From: Lithospermum erythrorhizon
Taxonomy: Eukaryota > Streptophyta > Magnoliopsida > Boraginales > Boraginaceae
NCBI GenBank assembly: GCA_019722365.1
Contig: JADFUC010001453.1
Span: 1,922,001-1,986,000 of the forward strand
Direction: 5' to 3'
Length of the DNA stretch: 64,000 nucleotides
The notes under the pieces are model-generated. The model saw only the letters and a program-made list of their open reading frames with translations. It searched no databases and had not been told where the DNA came from. Shown here one piece after another: positions 11,901-25,600 of this stretch. A program made the position numbers and the translations under genes. How positions within the stretch are numbered: the stretch's first letter is position 1; each line of letters opens with the position of its first letter.

Positions 11901-14173
11901 AAGTGACAAATAATATCACGCATTAAATCGCTCCTATATTATCTTTAGAAAAACCTGTAAAATTTTCTCTTAAAACCTAGAAAATTTTTCTCTCTTCTTA
12001 AACTTAATACAATCGTTCGCTTTCCCAACTCAATGCTGATGGACTCCGGCCGCTAAGTTCAAGAACTATCAGATGTAGGTTAATCTGGAGAGGAAGAGGC
12101 TGCCTCGATAGAGTCAAAGTGAGGGGAGGATCTTAAGGATGGAATCATGTCAGAAGCAAGTTTCTATGTTAAGGTCCATTCCCAAAAATGGGGTCAGGAG
12201 TAATACGCGGTTCTGCTTGTCCATGTCGCTGGAATCAGAAAGGCATTAGAGTCAATAAAGAGGCTCCGTTTATGTGTTCTTCCGACGAACGTATTTGCGA
12301 GTGCGGTCAGCGGACTCCGGCCATTGCGTTTAACAACAATCCATTACCGTGGAATCGGGAACGCGGAAATCATCTTACTCACGGAATTCGATACTGTGGA
12401 GTTCGATTCAAGTCGTGGGATCGAAAGGAGGTGCTTTTAACTCGTGATGCTCCCCGAGAAGATAGTGTGAATGCTTTTCAAGGATGCACTAAGCGGAGCC
12501 GAAAATATAAAACAAGATTCTTTCGCTTAAAGCTGGGCCAGGGATTGCCATCGGCCTTATAAGGCGGTCAAAGTAGCCAAAGTGGTTCATTGAAATGTAT
12601 ATAAATTTAATGCAGTAGACTTCAAATACTTTGTTTTCACTCGCGGAGATCGGGGACATCTTAATCAAACAATGCAACGGAGCGCCCCCGTGAGTGGATC
12701 GTAGATCGAAGCAAAGATGGCTCGCTGGATCGGCGCCCTTCGAGAACGGGCCGGAGTTCAAACCTCAGTGGAAGCAGGATCGTCCAAGAGGCGCTTTAGC
12801 GGGAGCACGGAGTCGGATGAGAACGCGCGCAACCCCCATCGCAGAAATGAGTTTGGAGAATGAGAGTAATATCTTGTCGAATCACTGCCGTGGCTCGGGG
12901 CCACCTTGCGCCTGCTCACCAAATGAAAGGCGTGAATTCCACAAGCTTCCAACTTGGTTTTTCTCATTGAAACCAAGTTACGAAAACAAGAATGGGGAAA
13001 TGCTTATTTACATAGTGAAACCTTAGTAATCTAATGTAGGTCAGCGGGATGGTCGAAAAGGGGGTTTGGCTTACTACGGATAGGAAAGTTGACGTTATTG
13101 TTATGTCATTTTCCTCACAACATATTGAGGCAATTATTGATGAAGGAAACATCAAACGCTTTGGAGGGTTAGTGGGTTTTTACTACACCACGAGGTATCA
13201 AGATGCTGGGAGCTTAATGGTGTACGCTGATAGTCTGCTGCAAGTGCCAACAATTTATATTGGGATGAATGGAGGCGCTATTGCAAGTGAGTATGTCTTC
13301 CAAAAGGCCAAAGCATCGACGGCAAATGAATAATTTGAAGCAAGTAGTTCAAGATCGGATATTTGATAATGGATACAAAGGGTTTGAATTCACTCGAGTA
13401 ATAATTTCATAAATTCCCCGTGTTTCTACCGTAGCCATGCTGACGGCATCGCTAGCAAGAAACGGAGTAGGAATTTCCGCTGGAGGCCTCAAGTGCTTTA
13501 TCTCACCGTATCACTTAGATCTACCTCCCCGTTGTCGCTAAGATCGAACCCAAGCAAATGGCTATACCAAGCCTGCCTACTGCCTCGTATTCGAAAGCAA
13601 AAGCTCAAGGTCAGATGAAAATAGTAAAAGAGCGTAAAAAGAGTCATGGAATTTGAAGAGAGAATTTGATCCGGGACTCCAAGTGTTCAATGGCATCCGT
13701 GAATCGCAGTTGAGACTTTAACTCCGAAACGAGCTCTAGGCCATAGTGTAACTTCGACTCGTGGACGGAGGAGAAGTAAGCTAACTTGATGGCATTCAGC
13801 AGGGAACGATCACAGATAGCTCTAAAGTTCCAGCTATTGGGCTTATACTGGAGATTGATAAGATGCAGGAGGCAAATGATGTTTATTGGGCATAACAAGT
13901 GCGTAGCTGGCAACTTAAAGAGACGTAAACATTTACATTTCTTTCATGTCCTCTCACTACAAAAGAAGATTAATCTCATTACTACGCTAATGGATTGGCA
14001 GCAACTGAGTAAGAAGAATATTATTAATTTCTGCAATTGTAGACAATTGTGCTACAATTAATATAAGGCCTCAAATCAAGTTTTAGTTAGTAGGCATTTA
14101 AATTAGATGTAATCTCCAACTATATTTTTTCAATAAAATTGCTTATTAACAAAAAAAAAGTAACAAATAATAT
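11901..14173 (+). mobile_element. LINE (L1-type) without reverse transcriptase, with poly(A) tail and target-site duplication
   Basis: The element body is about 11917-14157. It is flanked by AAGTGACAAATAATAT (11901-11916) and AAGTAACAAATAATAT (14158-14173), a 16-bp direct repeat with one mismatch. The end has AATAAA at 14132-14137 and then nine A residues directly before the second repeat, as in target-primed insertion. Inside are decayed ORF2 pieces: an endonuclease start resembling the plant LINE motif SWNCRGLGPP (near 12870-12910, read as SNHCRGSGPP), then SFSSQHIEAIIDEG and a worn GFYG-type motif (13100-13290), then EIDKMQEANDVYWA and FFHVL-type sequence (13850-14000), which normally precedes the reverse transcriptase. 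No reverse transcriptase or C-terminal part follows. The region 12000-13040 is richer in G+C than its surroundings and may be worn 5' leader and ORF1. All frames are broken. Confidence 0.8.
13049..13333 (+). pseudogene. LINE endonuclease remnant
   Basis: A 94-codon open stretch inside the LINE carries SFSSQHIEAIIDEGNIKRF, then a GFY motif and PTIYIG. These line up in order with the endonuclease domain of plant LINE ORF2 (HIDA, WRFTGFYG, W-GDFNE). The WRFTGFYG box reads GGLVGFYY and the catalytic GDFNE box reads GMNGG, so the enzyme would be dead. The frame is lost on both sides. Its job in an intact element is to nick target DNA for reverse transcription. Confidence 0.65.
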
Positions 14174-14480
14174 GAAACAAGAAACATTACCCACAAATGT
14201 TTTCGCGATGTCTGCCAACAAAATGTTGAAACATACATCCTCAATTTGATAAGATTTGGATTTCTTTCATTACATGTATCAACGATAAATTATCCATACA
14301 TACATGTACAAAAATTGTATGGCTCAAGATAGTACATAGAAGGCATTATCATATTCCTGTATGTATTTTCATAGTATGGATTTTTCGGTTTTCTGGTTTT
14401 TTTTTCCCATGGACAATTTTCCAATGGCTCTAGTGTCAGACCTCTTGTCATGTAATGTGAGGGTGAGAGTTAGAATATGA

Positions 14481-17400
14481 TCATTCTGCTTTACGAGCAT
14501 CTCGAGAAGCCATCAATCGTCGATATGGCTTCATAAAGACCTTGCCTAGGGGAGTCTTTGGAACTGGTATCAACTTTCCAAGTATAGCAAGGGGCCAACT
14601 ATTAAAATGAAGAGAAGAACAAGTTATCTCATGGGATGATTAACAAAATAAAAAAAAGATAATGTCAGATTGTCTGATCACTTCGTAAGACATCGTTTGG
14701 CATGTAACAAAAGTGACAAAGATAAGGGGAGGAAGGACATGTCAAAGGCGGGAGCGTGCTATAAAGAACAATGATGGTAATGGGAACATGCTAGGAGGGA
14801 GACATGGACGAGAGCTCCATGTCCGCCATTGTATCTCCCTCGGTTCCCATTTTGCTCCAACCCCAAAATATAAGTGGAGAGTGCCCCCTTCCCCCATTTA
14901 ACATGCAAATGATTCCAGTTCACTTCCCTTCCCCGTGAGTCTATCAGACGAAGCCTATAAGAAGATAATATATATTGAAGAATGATGTCGTGGTATGAGA
15001 ATAGCTACCAACCTGACAACGGCAATACCAAGACAAAGGAGCCAGTAATGCCAGTCGATGCGAACAACTTTGAAGAATTTGCCACCTAACTCAATTATTA
15101 GTACCTGTTTATAACAAGAAAGACGGAGGTTAAGGAAAAGCAACAGCCAAAAAGGTTATTAATTGTATAGAGAACCTTTTCTACCTGAAGTACAAAAGTT
15201 CCTATTATTATTCCAAGGAAAAGATTGTTCTTGGTCACTCCCTTGAAGACATTCATTTCTTCTGGCTTTCTCGCATTGAACTCATTGAATATCTGTGAAT
15301 TAATTTGACAATAACTCAAGTATTGCAGTTGAAGATGGTCTTAAATAATAAAATATGAGTATACATCCACCAAAGATATGATATATAAACTTGGAGAAGA
15401 TAACTTACTTGACAGAGGACAAACGCATTGAAGACCACTGTATTCGTCACCATGCTAGCCATTTCAGTGCTCTCATTTTCTAACCCGAGAAGGCTCTTCC
15501 CATTGAAGTTTAAAACAAGGAGGACGATAACTTGATATAAGGCCTGCAAAGCACAGAGTATAAAAGTAACAAACACGCATGCCACTTCCAAATAACGTGT
15601 ATTCATAAGATGAAGAAAACAAGTACATGAAATTGAAGTAATATGTAATTTTAATTATAATGCAACGAACCTGGACAAGCAAGTTTCTCCACATGATATT
15701 GGTCACAAGAGGTTCCCTGAGAATAATACAAAATAGCAGAAATGTGAACAAAAGATCTTTCTGTACTGCAAATAGATCACTCATGCTTACTTATTAACAT
15801 TTCTCAGAAGATGAGGATTCGCTAAAGGATTGCTTAAAAACCAGAGTTTTAATGAGTTGAACTTTATTTTTATTGTAATTTGTACCAGGATTTTATTTGC
15901 AGAACAAACTAACCTTCTACCAACAGGTTTTCTATGCATAAGATGCTCTGTGGGTGGTTCAGTTGCCAAGGCCAATGCTCCCAGAGTATCCATAATAAGA
16001 TTAACCCAGAGGAGCTGCAGCATAATAAATACTTGAATATTAGTATTCAATGGGGGGGTTTGACATAATAAAATGGAACAGATTTTGGATAATGAAGCCA
16101 ATTTATTGACTGATCTAATGTTATGTGTGTGTTTGAAAGGGGGGGGACGAGTACCTGCACTGTGTTAAGAGGGACATCTCCTGCCGATATTGCACAGACA
16201 ACATTGATCACCAATGCTGCAACATTAACTGTGAGCTGGAACTGGATAAACTTCTGGATATTTGCGAATACAGATCGGCCCCAGCGGACAACCTACATCA
16301 AGAACATTAAATTTTATAATAGTAACAAACTTGAAAATGGAATGTTGGTTCTTGTAAAACCAAGGTGTTCCATTTTAACGCGAGTCAGTGATCAAAGAGG
16401 TTCTCATGAGGTCATGCACGTTTACTGAATTTGTAAGAGATTTAAACATGTTCATGTACTAACCTTTACAACTGAAGTAAAGTCATCATCCAAGATAATA
16501 ATATCGGAGCTCTCTTTTGCAACTTCTGTTCCTTGTATCCCCATCGAAAGACCTATATCAGCCTGAAAAGGTAAAATTGAATCCATTTGTCATCTTTTCC
16601 CATTACATTGATGTCTATGTATGCTGAATAATGGATATAATTGCATTCACAACTTTCTTGTAAGCGAATGCATGTCCGGAACTGATGTCCAAGTGCAAAA
16701 CTAAGTGAGGACTCCTGTTATCACATAATGGACCATATCTATAGAACTTATTTAGTCTAACTCACACAATTTTATTGTATATATTTTGATTTGTCCAAAA
16801 GAGGATTGACCATTATCACCACACATCTCCAAAGCAGTATGACACATCCCAAAAGTCTCACTATGTTTATCTTTGCTAGTGCTAAATCGATTATGTTTAT
16901 CTTTGCTAGTGCTAAATCGATTCTGACAAATAAACTGAATGTTAAGTAAAATGATCGTAATGCCGGAATAAATTATTGAGAACTACCCCTTAGCACATTG
17001 TGAATTAGTTTGAATTTTGCTGCAAAATGCTGAACCAGAAACAAACCTATGCTTAGAACCTATTATTGAGAACTATCATGACTTATATAGGTATTCATGT
17101 ATGCCCAGTAAATTCTCATATAACTAAAAAGCGGTTACTACTCTGCCTGACTGGCTAATGCTCAAACGCTCACCATCTCGATCACAGACATGTTTCAAAA
17201 CGTCTCATTCACCACATGTTGCACTACTTGGTCATTCACAAAATAAAAGTTAAAGCTGATTTCAAGAAATATCTCATTCTTGGTCATTCTTAATTTTAAT
17301 AAAATTTTAAATAAATATTAATAATATCATCCAAAAAAATTTTATTAAAATTAATCTCTATCCAAATATGTCTAAAAGTTCAAATAAATTAAAAAGATCT

Positions 17401-19273
17401 CAAAATGCAGTGTTTGACAATTTTACCCTCACACTTGCCTCAAAAGTCAAACTTAACTTCCATTTTGAATTGTTCTAATTCAAGTGAGACAATTTCAAAC
17501 ATGCTATCGAATGAAATATTTTGAAACATGGCGATCGATTTAACGCTTTTAAAACATGTGATGATCAACGCCATTAGCCCTGACTAAAATAATGAGAAAT
17601 GGCAAGATTCCTTGCTGCAAAAGAGTGATGCTTAGGAATTAGGATATAGGTTATCATTAAGCATATACGAGTAATTTATTCAACCTCATGGAGTGCTGGC
17701 GCATCATTTGTTCCATCACCAGTTACTGCAACAACATCCCCTTGTTTGCGTAGTGCTTGCACAAGTAGAAGTTTGTCGTTTGGAGAAGATCTCCCCATTA
17801 CCTGAAATCACAGCATTAATTTGTTCTAATTAGAAAATTCGTGTAAACAGTTATGAAGGTTTGGCAAGAGATCATACTGATATCCTCTTTGCAACTTCTA
17901 TTCTATCTTTTTCAGATAAGTCGCGGAATACTTTTCCTTCAATGATGTTGTCTTCATTTGCATCTTTTTCTGAGGTAAGAATTCCACACTCCAAGGCTAT
18001 TGCTCTGGCTGTCTGGAGATTATCTCCCGTCACCATACGGACCTAGTAGTTTACAAATACAACATATAATCATTGAACTTCCTCGAGTGTTTGTAAATTG
18101 TAGGTAAGAATAATTAGTTACAGGTAGAAGCACTTGATACAATTAATTACATTGATATCGACTTATATAAGCTGACAATATAACAATGACTTTAACAGAA
18201 AACAACTTAATCAGAGAAGCCTTATTTCGTACCATCTAAGCGAGCTGTGCATATACTTGTTTGTTGTCAGCTCTAACTAGGCAACAGGTATGCATTAGAT
18301 ACACAGCTAAGATTCGTTTATCTAAGAGTCTTCAGATATCTATTTAATATTCATAAGGAAGGTTCAAAAGTATTAAATACGGAGTACTAATAACGATTTC
18401 ATAAGGTTGCTTGCATCAAGGTAAGGACGTTGGGTAAATGATAGCATATTTTTCGATACCTTTGTATTAACTTTTACGTTGTGGACATTAGTTGACAGAC
18501 AGCTACTACCTAGAACAATTCAGTACACTAGATATCTAAAAACCGCTAAACTTGAGTTAAGATGTGAATTATGACAGAATATTCAGCATACCAATAGTAA
18601 GCATTACAGAAGGTGTGTGATTCACTAGTCTTTCATGCCTGGCTGGAAGAGCGAATAGTAGTAATAAAATATATATAACTGCTTTAGATGCCCATAACAG
18701 TCTCATATTAGCATTTATAAATTACTAGTAATAAATGCACGTGGACGAAAATTGATTAATATGTAATATTTAACAGACATAATATTGTTGGATGACTTGG
18801 ATGATTGCACAGCCACGTCGACATCAGCATATCCAAGAACCGGTTAGTTGAGATGAAGATACACTAACAAAATCAGTTATCAGCATTAGATTCTTTATAT
18901 GAGTTGACTATTGTAACATTGGATTCCTTTTGTGTATTGTCAACTGTATATAACTATATATAGTAGAGCCTTGTAACAGATTCATTATATAGTTTCAATA
19001 CAAAATTGATCATCAAAATGCTCTCTAGAAAGTTCATCTTCCTGTTTCAATTTCTTCACTGTTTTGCTTAGTTTGTTTCTATTTTTTTTTTTTTTTTAAA
19101 AAACCACCTATCGCCTCTAACAATGGTAATTCCGAACCTGCACTCCTACCCAGCTTTCTAACTTACCAGCCATTCGATGCTTCAGCCATTGTTTTCATTG
19201 ATTCACAATTATGTCGAATATTAACTGAAACTAAAATTATTAAGAAGCTAACATCTATTATTGATTCAAATGG

Positions 19274-19304
<31 letters not shown>

Positions 19305-19628
19305 ACAACAACAACAATAATAATTCTACAAAAAATCATATAAAGATATGCTACATATTAATTTCAAGTGAAATTTCAAATTGTTACAATATTCATTTAA
19401 CGCGACATTTCAGAATCATATCACGACGTAACATTTGTAATCAACATCGTAAGAAAGATATATATCAATTATACCAAATGGTACGTCCATGATACATACA
19501 CATACTTTACTCACGTCCTTCCGACTCAATATATCGATTTAATCGATCATCGCCATTACTACATTTAACTAAATATCCACATTATTATTATTGTTATTGA
19601 TCACTAAATAATAATGTAATAATAATAC

Positions 19629-19659
<31 letters not shown>

Positions 19660-22600
19660 CAATTGCCATATGCAGGTTATTTAACTAATAGATATTATAA
19701 CAATAATAACAATAGTTATGCATAATAATAAATAATAATAATAATAATTCTACACAAAGCATATGATTATTTAACTAACACTTATTATAATAATAATAAT
19801 AATAATAATTCACACAAAGCATATGATTATTTAACTAACACCTATTATAATAAATAATACTAAAAATAGATCTACACAAATTATATTATTATTTAATAGT
19901 ACTTAATTACTATTAGGAGTCATGAGTTATCAATTAAGAGGTGGAATTATTAGTTAAAAAGATAATATTTTTGACTCACTTTTAGATTTTTAGAGAGAAG
20001 GGTAATTTAGTAATTAATAGAGCGAAACTAATAAACACAACTCTTATTCACACGTTTTTATATGTTACTCCCTCCATCCCAAAAAAAAAAGATGTAGATA
20101 TTGACTTTCACTCTGCCTCGGCATAACAACTTAAAAACATAAATATCTCTAATTTTACATCCGTGAAAATTATAAAAAGTTTATATCTCAAAATATATAT
20201 TCAAACGAATCTAACAAAGATCCCACATTTACTATATTATTTATCTACCAACGATAATTCACGATCAAACTTTTAAAGTTTGACCCAAAGTCGTGCCATC
20301 CCTATCTTTTAATTTATGAAAGAAGAATTAAAGTAATAATGCATGTAAAATGATTCGTAATATGAGTAGTAGATTTTGATTGACCCAATAAAGCGATCCG
20401 ACTTATGTTATACTGAGATCTGTAGAAAAACAAGTCATATCATTGTTGGCCTATTTGTTCTCAAGAAAAGGTGAAAAACAAGTTATCCTCATTACAACTC
20501 AATAGTTATGGCCAATAATGGTCATGTTTAGCAGAATCACATGTTCTAAGATTGATTCAAGATAAAAATAGAAGGTGCCATATAGTCTCTTTATCGACTT
20601 ACCAATCATAAACAAGGCAGACTTAACTTTAAGTCTCCAGCTCTCGAGATAGCCAGGGTGTACCAGGAGCCATGCATCTCAGGCACCAAAAAACGTAAAT
20701 GGGCTATGCTGCAGCATAAAAATATATCAATAATTTTATACAAAGTGCACAGATTTGCACAGATCAAAATCTGCACAACACCCAAACTTTTTACTCCGGT
20801 TTCAAGAGTAAAACCGCAATAGCATCTTTAAGTAAATATTATAAAAGTTCTCTACAACCATGTTGCCAAATTTCAAGAAATTACCTTGACACCAGCTTCC
20901 GTGCATCTTCTAACAGCTTCTCTGACACCAGGACGACAAGGATCCTTCAATGGAAGGTACACATTAGTCATAAGAAGCTATTTTGAACTCTTACAAGACA
21001 CTCAATTTTTTTTTATCAATGTTATTACCTTTATACCAACAATACCAATAAGAACAAGATCATTGTCAGGCAAACTCCATTGTGCAAGTCGCGCTTCATC
21101 AGTTGGAACCTCATCCGCTTCACATCTTCTGTATGCAATGGCCACGCATCTCAAACTCCTTGCAGCCATACTCTCTATGGCTTCTTTAAAGAACGCCTAC
21201 AAGAGAAAATGATCTTTTATTCATTGACAAAACATTAACAATGAATGCATTATAAAATCCATTGATCTCTATGTTCTGTATTCTTGGAAATATATAAATA
21301 ATACTGTTCCTCAGAGCTGAAAAGTCCACTGAAATGCAGACAGCAGCCAATACTGTAGTACCCAAATACATTATATTGGAGTTACAATTTTTCAAATATA
21401 ATTATGGTCTATGGACAGTGTCAGAAACATCATGCTTATCAAGAGATGCATTCGGCCTCTTAAGAAAAGGAAAAGCAAGAAGAAATTAAATCATCAAGTA
21501 CAATAACAACAACAATACAATAACATGCTTGTCGAGAGAATATTAAAATTTTTACCCCGTAGGACATGGAAATCAAAAATAAAACACTGAAGTAAGTTTT
21601 GCAAAATTTAGATTCCCAGAAAAATATTGTTTATTACAAACCTCTTCCTTGTCGAGGGATTGAGAAACACCATTTGCATTTAGATATGTTGTGCATGAGT
21701 CTAAAACAATTTCAGCTGCTCCCTTCCAATGAATGTTAATCTGGGAGTCACTCTGAATAAAAAATTCCAGTACAAAAAGTCAGACAAGTTCCCTAGAAAA
21801 TCAGGAGTGAACTTCGAACTAATTATTGTAAGGAGTTAGAACTCTAGGACTACAAACCCAATGCCTTACCCGTCCTCTAACTGCCACACCTCCACACTTT
21901 TTTGTGGAGTTAAAAGGCGAAACATGCACAGCAATAGAGTTTGCTTTGACGCTGTCAAATTTCATTCCCAGCTGAGATACAGATCGACATCAATATTTAG
22001 GAAAAGGAAAATTCAAATTAGGAGATGATGGGCATAGCTATGAGAATTGGCAATAAACAGCACCTTAGCACCCCATGAAAGAATGGCCTTTTCTGTGGGA
22101 GATCCAGAAAACTCAATCCCTTTCCCATCCTTCAGTTGAGCACAAAAACAAGCAACAAAAGAGAAATTGTCATATGAAATGAAACTAACAAATGCTTCCC
22201 AATCAAGAAAATCAATAACAAATATACGTTCTGCTTAATATGTTATACAGCTTAAAGAGATTTATTAACTAGAAAAGGGTCCTTTTCTGTATAAGAGTAG
22301 TTTGTTTAAAACCTTCACATCAACAAATGCTAAATGAAAACCTAGAAGCTAAACTTGAAGGGGATTTAAGAAATTGAGATTGGAAGTCCTGTTTCTCTAA
22401 TAAAATGTGTGCGTGAGAGAGAGAGAGAGAGACCTTAGAGGGAAACACACTGCCTGAAGTATTCTGAGCTATGCCCTCATCTAAAAGAGAGGAAATAACT
22501 TTATGCAACCGCGAACCATCTTCAGGATTGTCAAGCTTTTTCCCCCCAACATAAGCCTCAACCACTGTCATCTACAACACAATGATGATAGACACATGTT

Positions 22601-25600
22601 CAGGGATTTGGAGATCCAAAAAGTGAACGACCTATAGGTAACACATAAAAAGCATCATAATGCAAACCTCATTTAGTGTGAGAGTTCCAGTTTTATCACT
22701 ACAAATTGTTGTTGCTGAGCCCATTGTTTCACAAGCTGAAAGCCTACGGACCTGTATAATAATTCTCTATTAATAATTTTGTAAGGAATCACCAGTGTCA
22801 ACCTTTTGAAAGATAGTTTTACTCATTTGAAAAATTCAAGCAACACACCAAGGCCTTGTCAGCCATCATTTTCTTCATTGAGTATGCTAAACTGTCACAA
22901 GGAAGGACATATTAGTATACAAACATTAGACAATATAAAGGAAAATATGTCTTAGCAAAAAAACTCATATCACAACAAATTATTTATTAGACGTAGTACT
23001 TACGTTAATGTCACCGCCAATGGAAGCCCTTCGGGAACTGCCACGACCACAATTGTCACCTGGAATAAACAGTTCAACTCAGTATAACAGTAAGCATGTG
23101 TTTATATATTTTTATAAAAAAATAAGTAGAAATGGGAAGAAGAGTTCTTACACAAGTACTAAATATATGTATAACGTCATTTAATGTGTCAGCTAGGCTT
23201 GTCTGTCCGCGTACAAACTGAGGTGTTCCATTTTGATTTTTTGAATGCCCAGTAAAGAACCTGAGGAAATGTCATGTTGAGTAATAATATATCTCACTTT
23301 CGAATACTACAACTGGGACTATTCGAATTACCTAGCCAACAGAATAACAAGAACAGAGGTAGCCACAGAGACCCCAACAATGCCTACAAAAGTTGCCACC
23401 CCATTCAAGCGAACCTAAAGCCGCTCGGATTAGAGATATGTGCAGCTTAACAACCAATAAGAATGAAGAAACACATAATATGCTAGGTACCTGTAAAGGA
23501 GTTTCCCCACCATTATCCTCGGATATGCTAGCCATCAATAGTCCCCACTCGGTATTAATTCCCACTCCAGTTACCTACATAAAAAACAAAACTATCACAT
23601 CATACACTTTTTCGGAGAAAAATAAATCATATAATTTTTTCATGTCAACAACAATATTTCGAACCAAATGGCCAATATACCTACAAATGGTATGTGATGA
23701 CCAACAAAAGTTCTAATGGTTTCAACCGAACCAACTCACGAGCCGAATCAAATTGGTTATGTTTGCATTCTAGCTTAGTAACAACATGGTTCTTTAGAAC
23801 TGAACAACTGTACCATATCGTCGATTGGCTTTCCAAGGCTACCAGAAGTTATATATACTAAAAGCTATGACATTGATTGAAGCATTAAGCTAATAAGCTT
23901 AGACATGAGGGTTTGTTATAATGGTTTTACCATCATGGTTCCGGCACCATCTGCAACCTTGCAACCAGCCATCAAGAATGGATTATTTGGATCTTTTCTC
24001 ATCTGTTATAAGAATAAGTCAATTATTTATGATCAAAATCTAGAACAAGGCATACAATATGGCAGAACCAGCTTACAATCTTGCTCTCTCCAGTCATGCT
24101 AGATTCATCAATGGAAAGAGAATGACTAGTAACTACTACTCCATCGGCAGGAACCTGGTAAAATTCATAAGATTAACAATCCAAATGTAAGTAGTAATAC
24201 AACTATAAAGGATAGGGGTATCAAACCTGATCACCTATCTTCAAAGGTACAATATCACCAACGACAACGTCGTAAATGGATATCTTGTCCCTTCGGCCAC
24301 CTCTTATAACCTGGAAAAAATATGTTTGAGTTTTGTGTGTGTATCAGAAATCTGGGAGTTTAAAGGGGATGGGGAGGCAGAGTTCAATCACTTACCTCTA
24401 ACTTTATATTTCGTTTTTCTTCATTCAAACTTTGAAACTGGAGTGATTGTCGGTAATCACTAGTAGCTAAACCGAATGATACAAAAAAAATCAATTTCTT
24501 TTAGTGATACTGGTTCATGTTCATCTGAACAATTACAACAAACATCAAATGCATTCACCTGTTACTATGATCACAAGAAAAACTGCAAAGCTTATGCTAC
24601 TCCCATCGATCCATCCTTCTTTCAGGCCCTGTAAGAGCAAGACAAAAGAACAGAAAATTAGGCCATTTTCATTCTATTTTCTCCTTTTCAAGCTAAACAT
24701 AGTGCTTCTGAAAATTAAATCTAAGAATTACATAACAATAATCACGACAATCTTACTTCCGTGTACATTCCAAGGGCCAGTGATGCTACAGCAGAGATAA
24801 TCAAGATGATGAGGGTTAAGTCTTGCCATGACTCCCAAAGAAACCTCTGTAAATGAATGAATCATATAGAAGTTAGATTGTGATGCAAAGTGGACTATTC
24901 GAATATTAAAAGAATACTCCACATACCCAATAACTGCGTCCTTTCTTCACAGGATAAGTATTTGATCCAAAGGCATCCCTACGATTAGATAAGTCCTCTT
25001 CACTATCAACAATTCCAATCTCTATATTTGTTTTCAGCATCTCTGCTAATCCCTGGGTCTGGAAAAGATTAACACACTCAGTACTGATATCGACTCATGA
25101 ACACTTGTGGTATATACTGCATGGAAATTGTAAGATTCACTTGCCCCTCCATGTTGCTCCAATACAGTGACATTATGATCTCTTGTCATGGTACATAGTT
25201 GTTCAAGTCCAATTCCATAATCACCTCTTGGATCCGAGGGAGTAACCGACTTGCCCAAAACTGAATAAATTTCCAAGTTCCAACATATGTCAACAAACAA
25301 GAGATCGAAAACAAAGTCTAGGTGCCATCACAATAATAAGAAGGCAGTAAAGTATATATACCAATTGCTCGCTGACCAGCAACCCTGAAGAGCAATGCAG
25401 CCTAACACAAAATATATATATAAGCAACTAAAGTTAAGTAAAACATAAAAATTAAATAGGTGCCTTGACATTACTCTTAAAACTTGAGCATGTGCTCTGA
25501 TCATCCCTCTACGTTGTTCCATATCCTCATCTTTCTTTAAGTCGAGGGTATACCGGAATCGACGCGAGGCATTGAGCACAAGGGATGCTTGCTGTTACAA

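Larger units (their letters stand above)
18043..20884 (-). other. Intron 23 of the Ca2+-ATPase gene (2.84 kb), hosting repeats
   Basis: By far the largest intron of this gene; most others are under 350 bases. It holds (TAA)n and (AAC)n microsatellites at about 19280-19325 and 19620-19660, 60-bp repeats near 19751-19870, and a Stowaway-like end at 20070. The size is explained by transposon insertion; no nested gene is visible. Confidence 0.85.

Noticed and set aside
12188..12562. 124-codon open frame
   Set aside because: It lies inside the LINE before the endonuclease. It could be ORF1 remains, but I cannot see the usual zinc-knuckle, so I do not list it as a gene.
17861..18046. 61-codon plus-strand open frame
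   Set aside because: It is the antisense of exon 24 of the Ca2+-ATPase gene.
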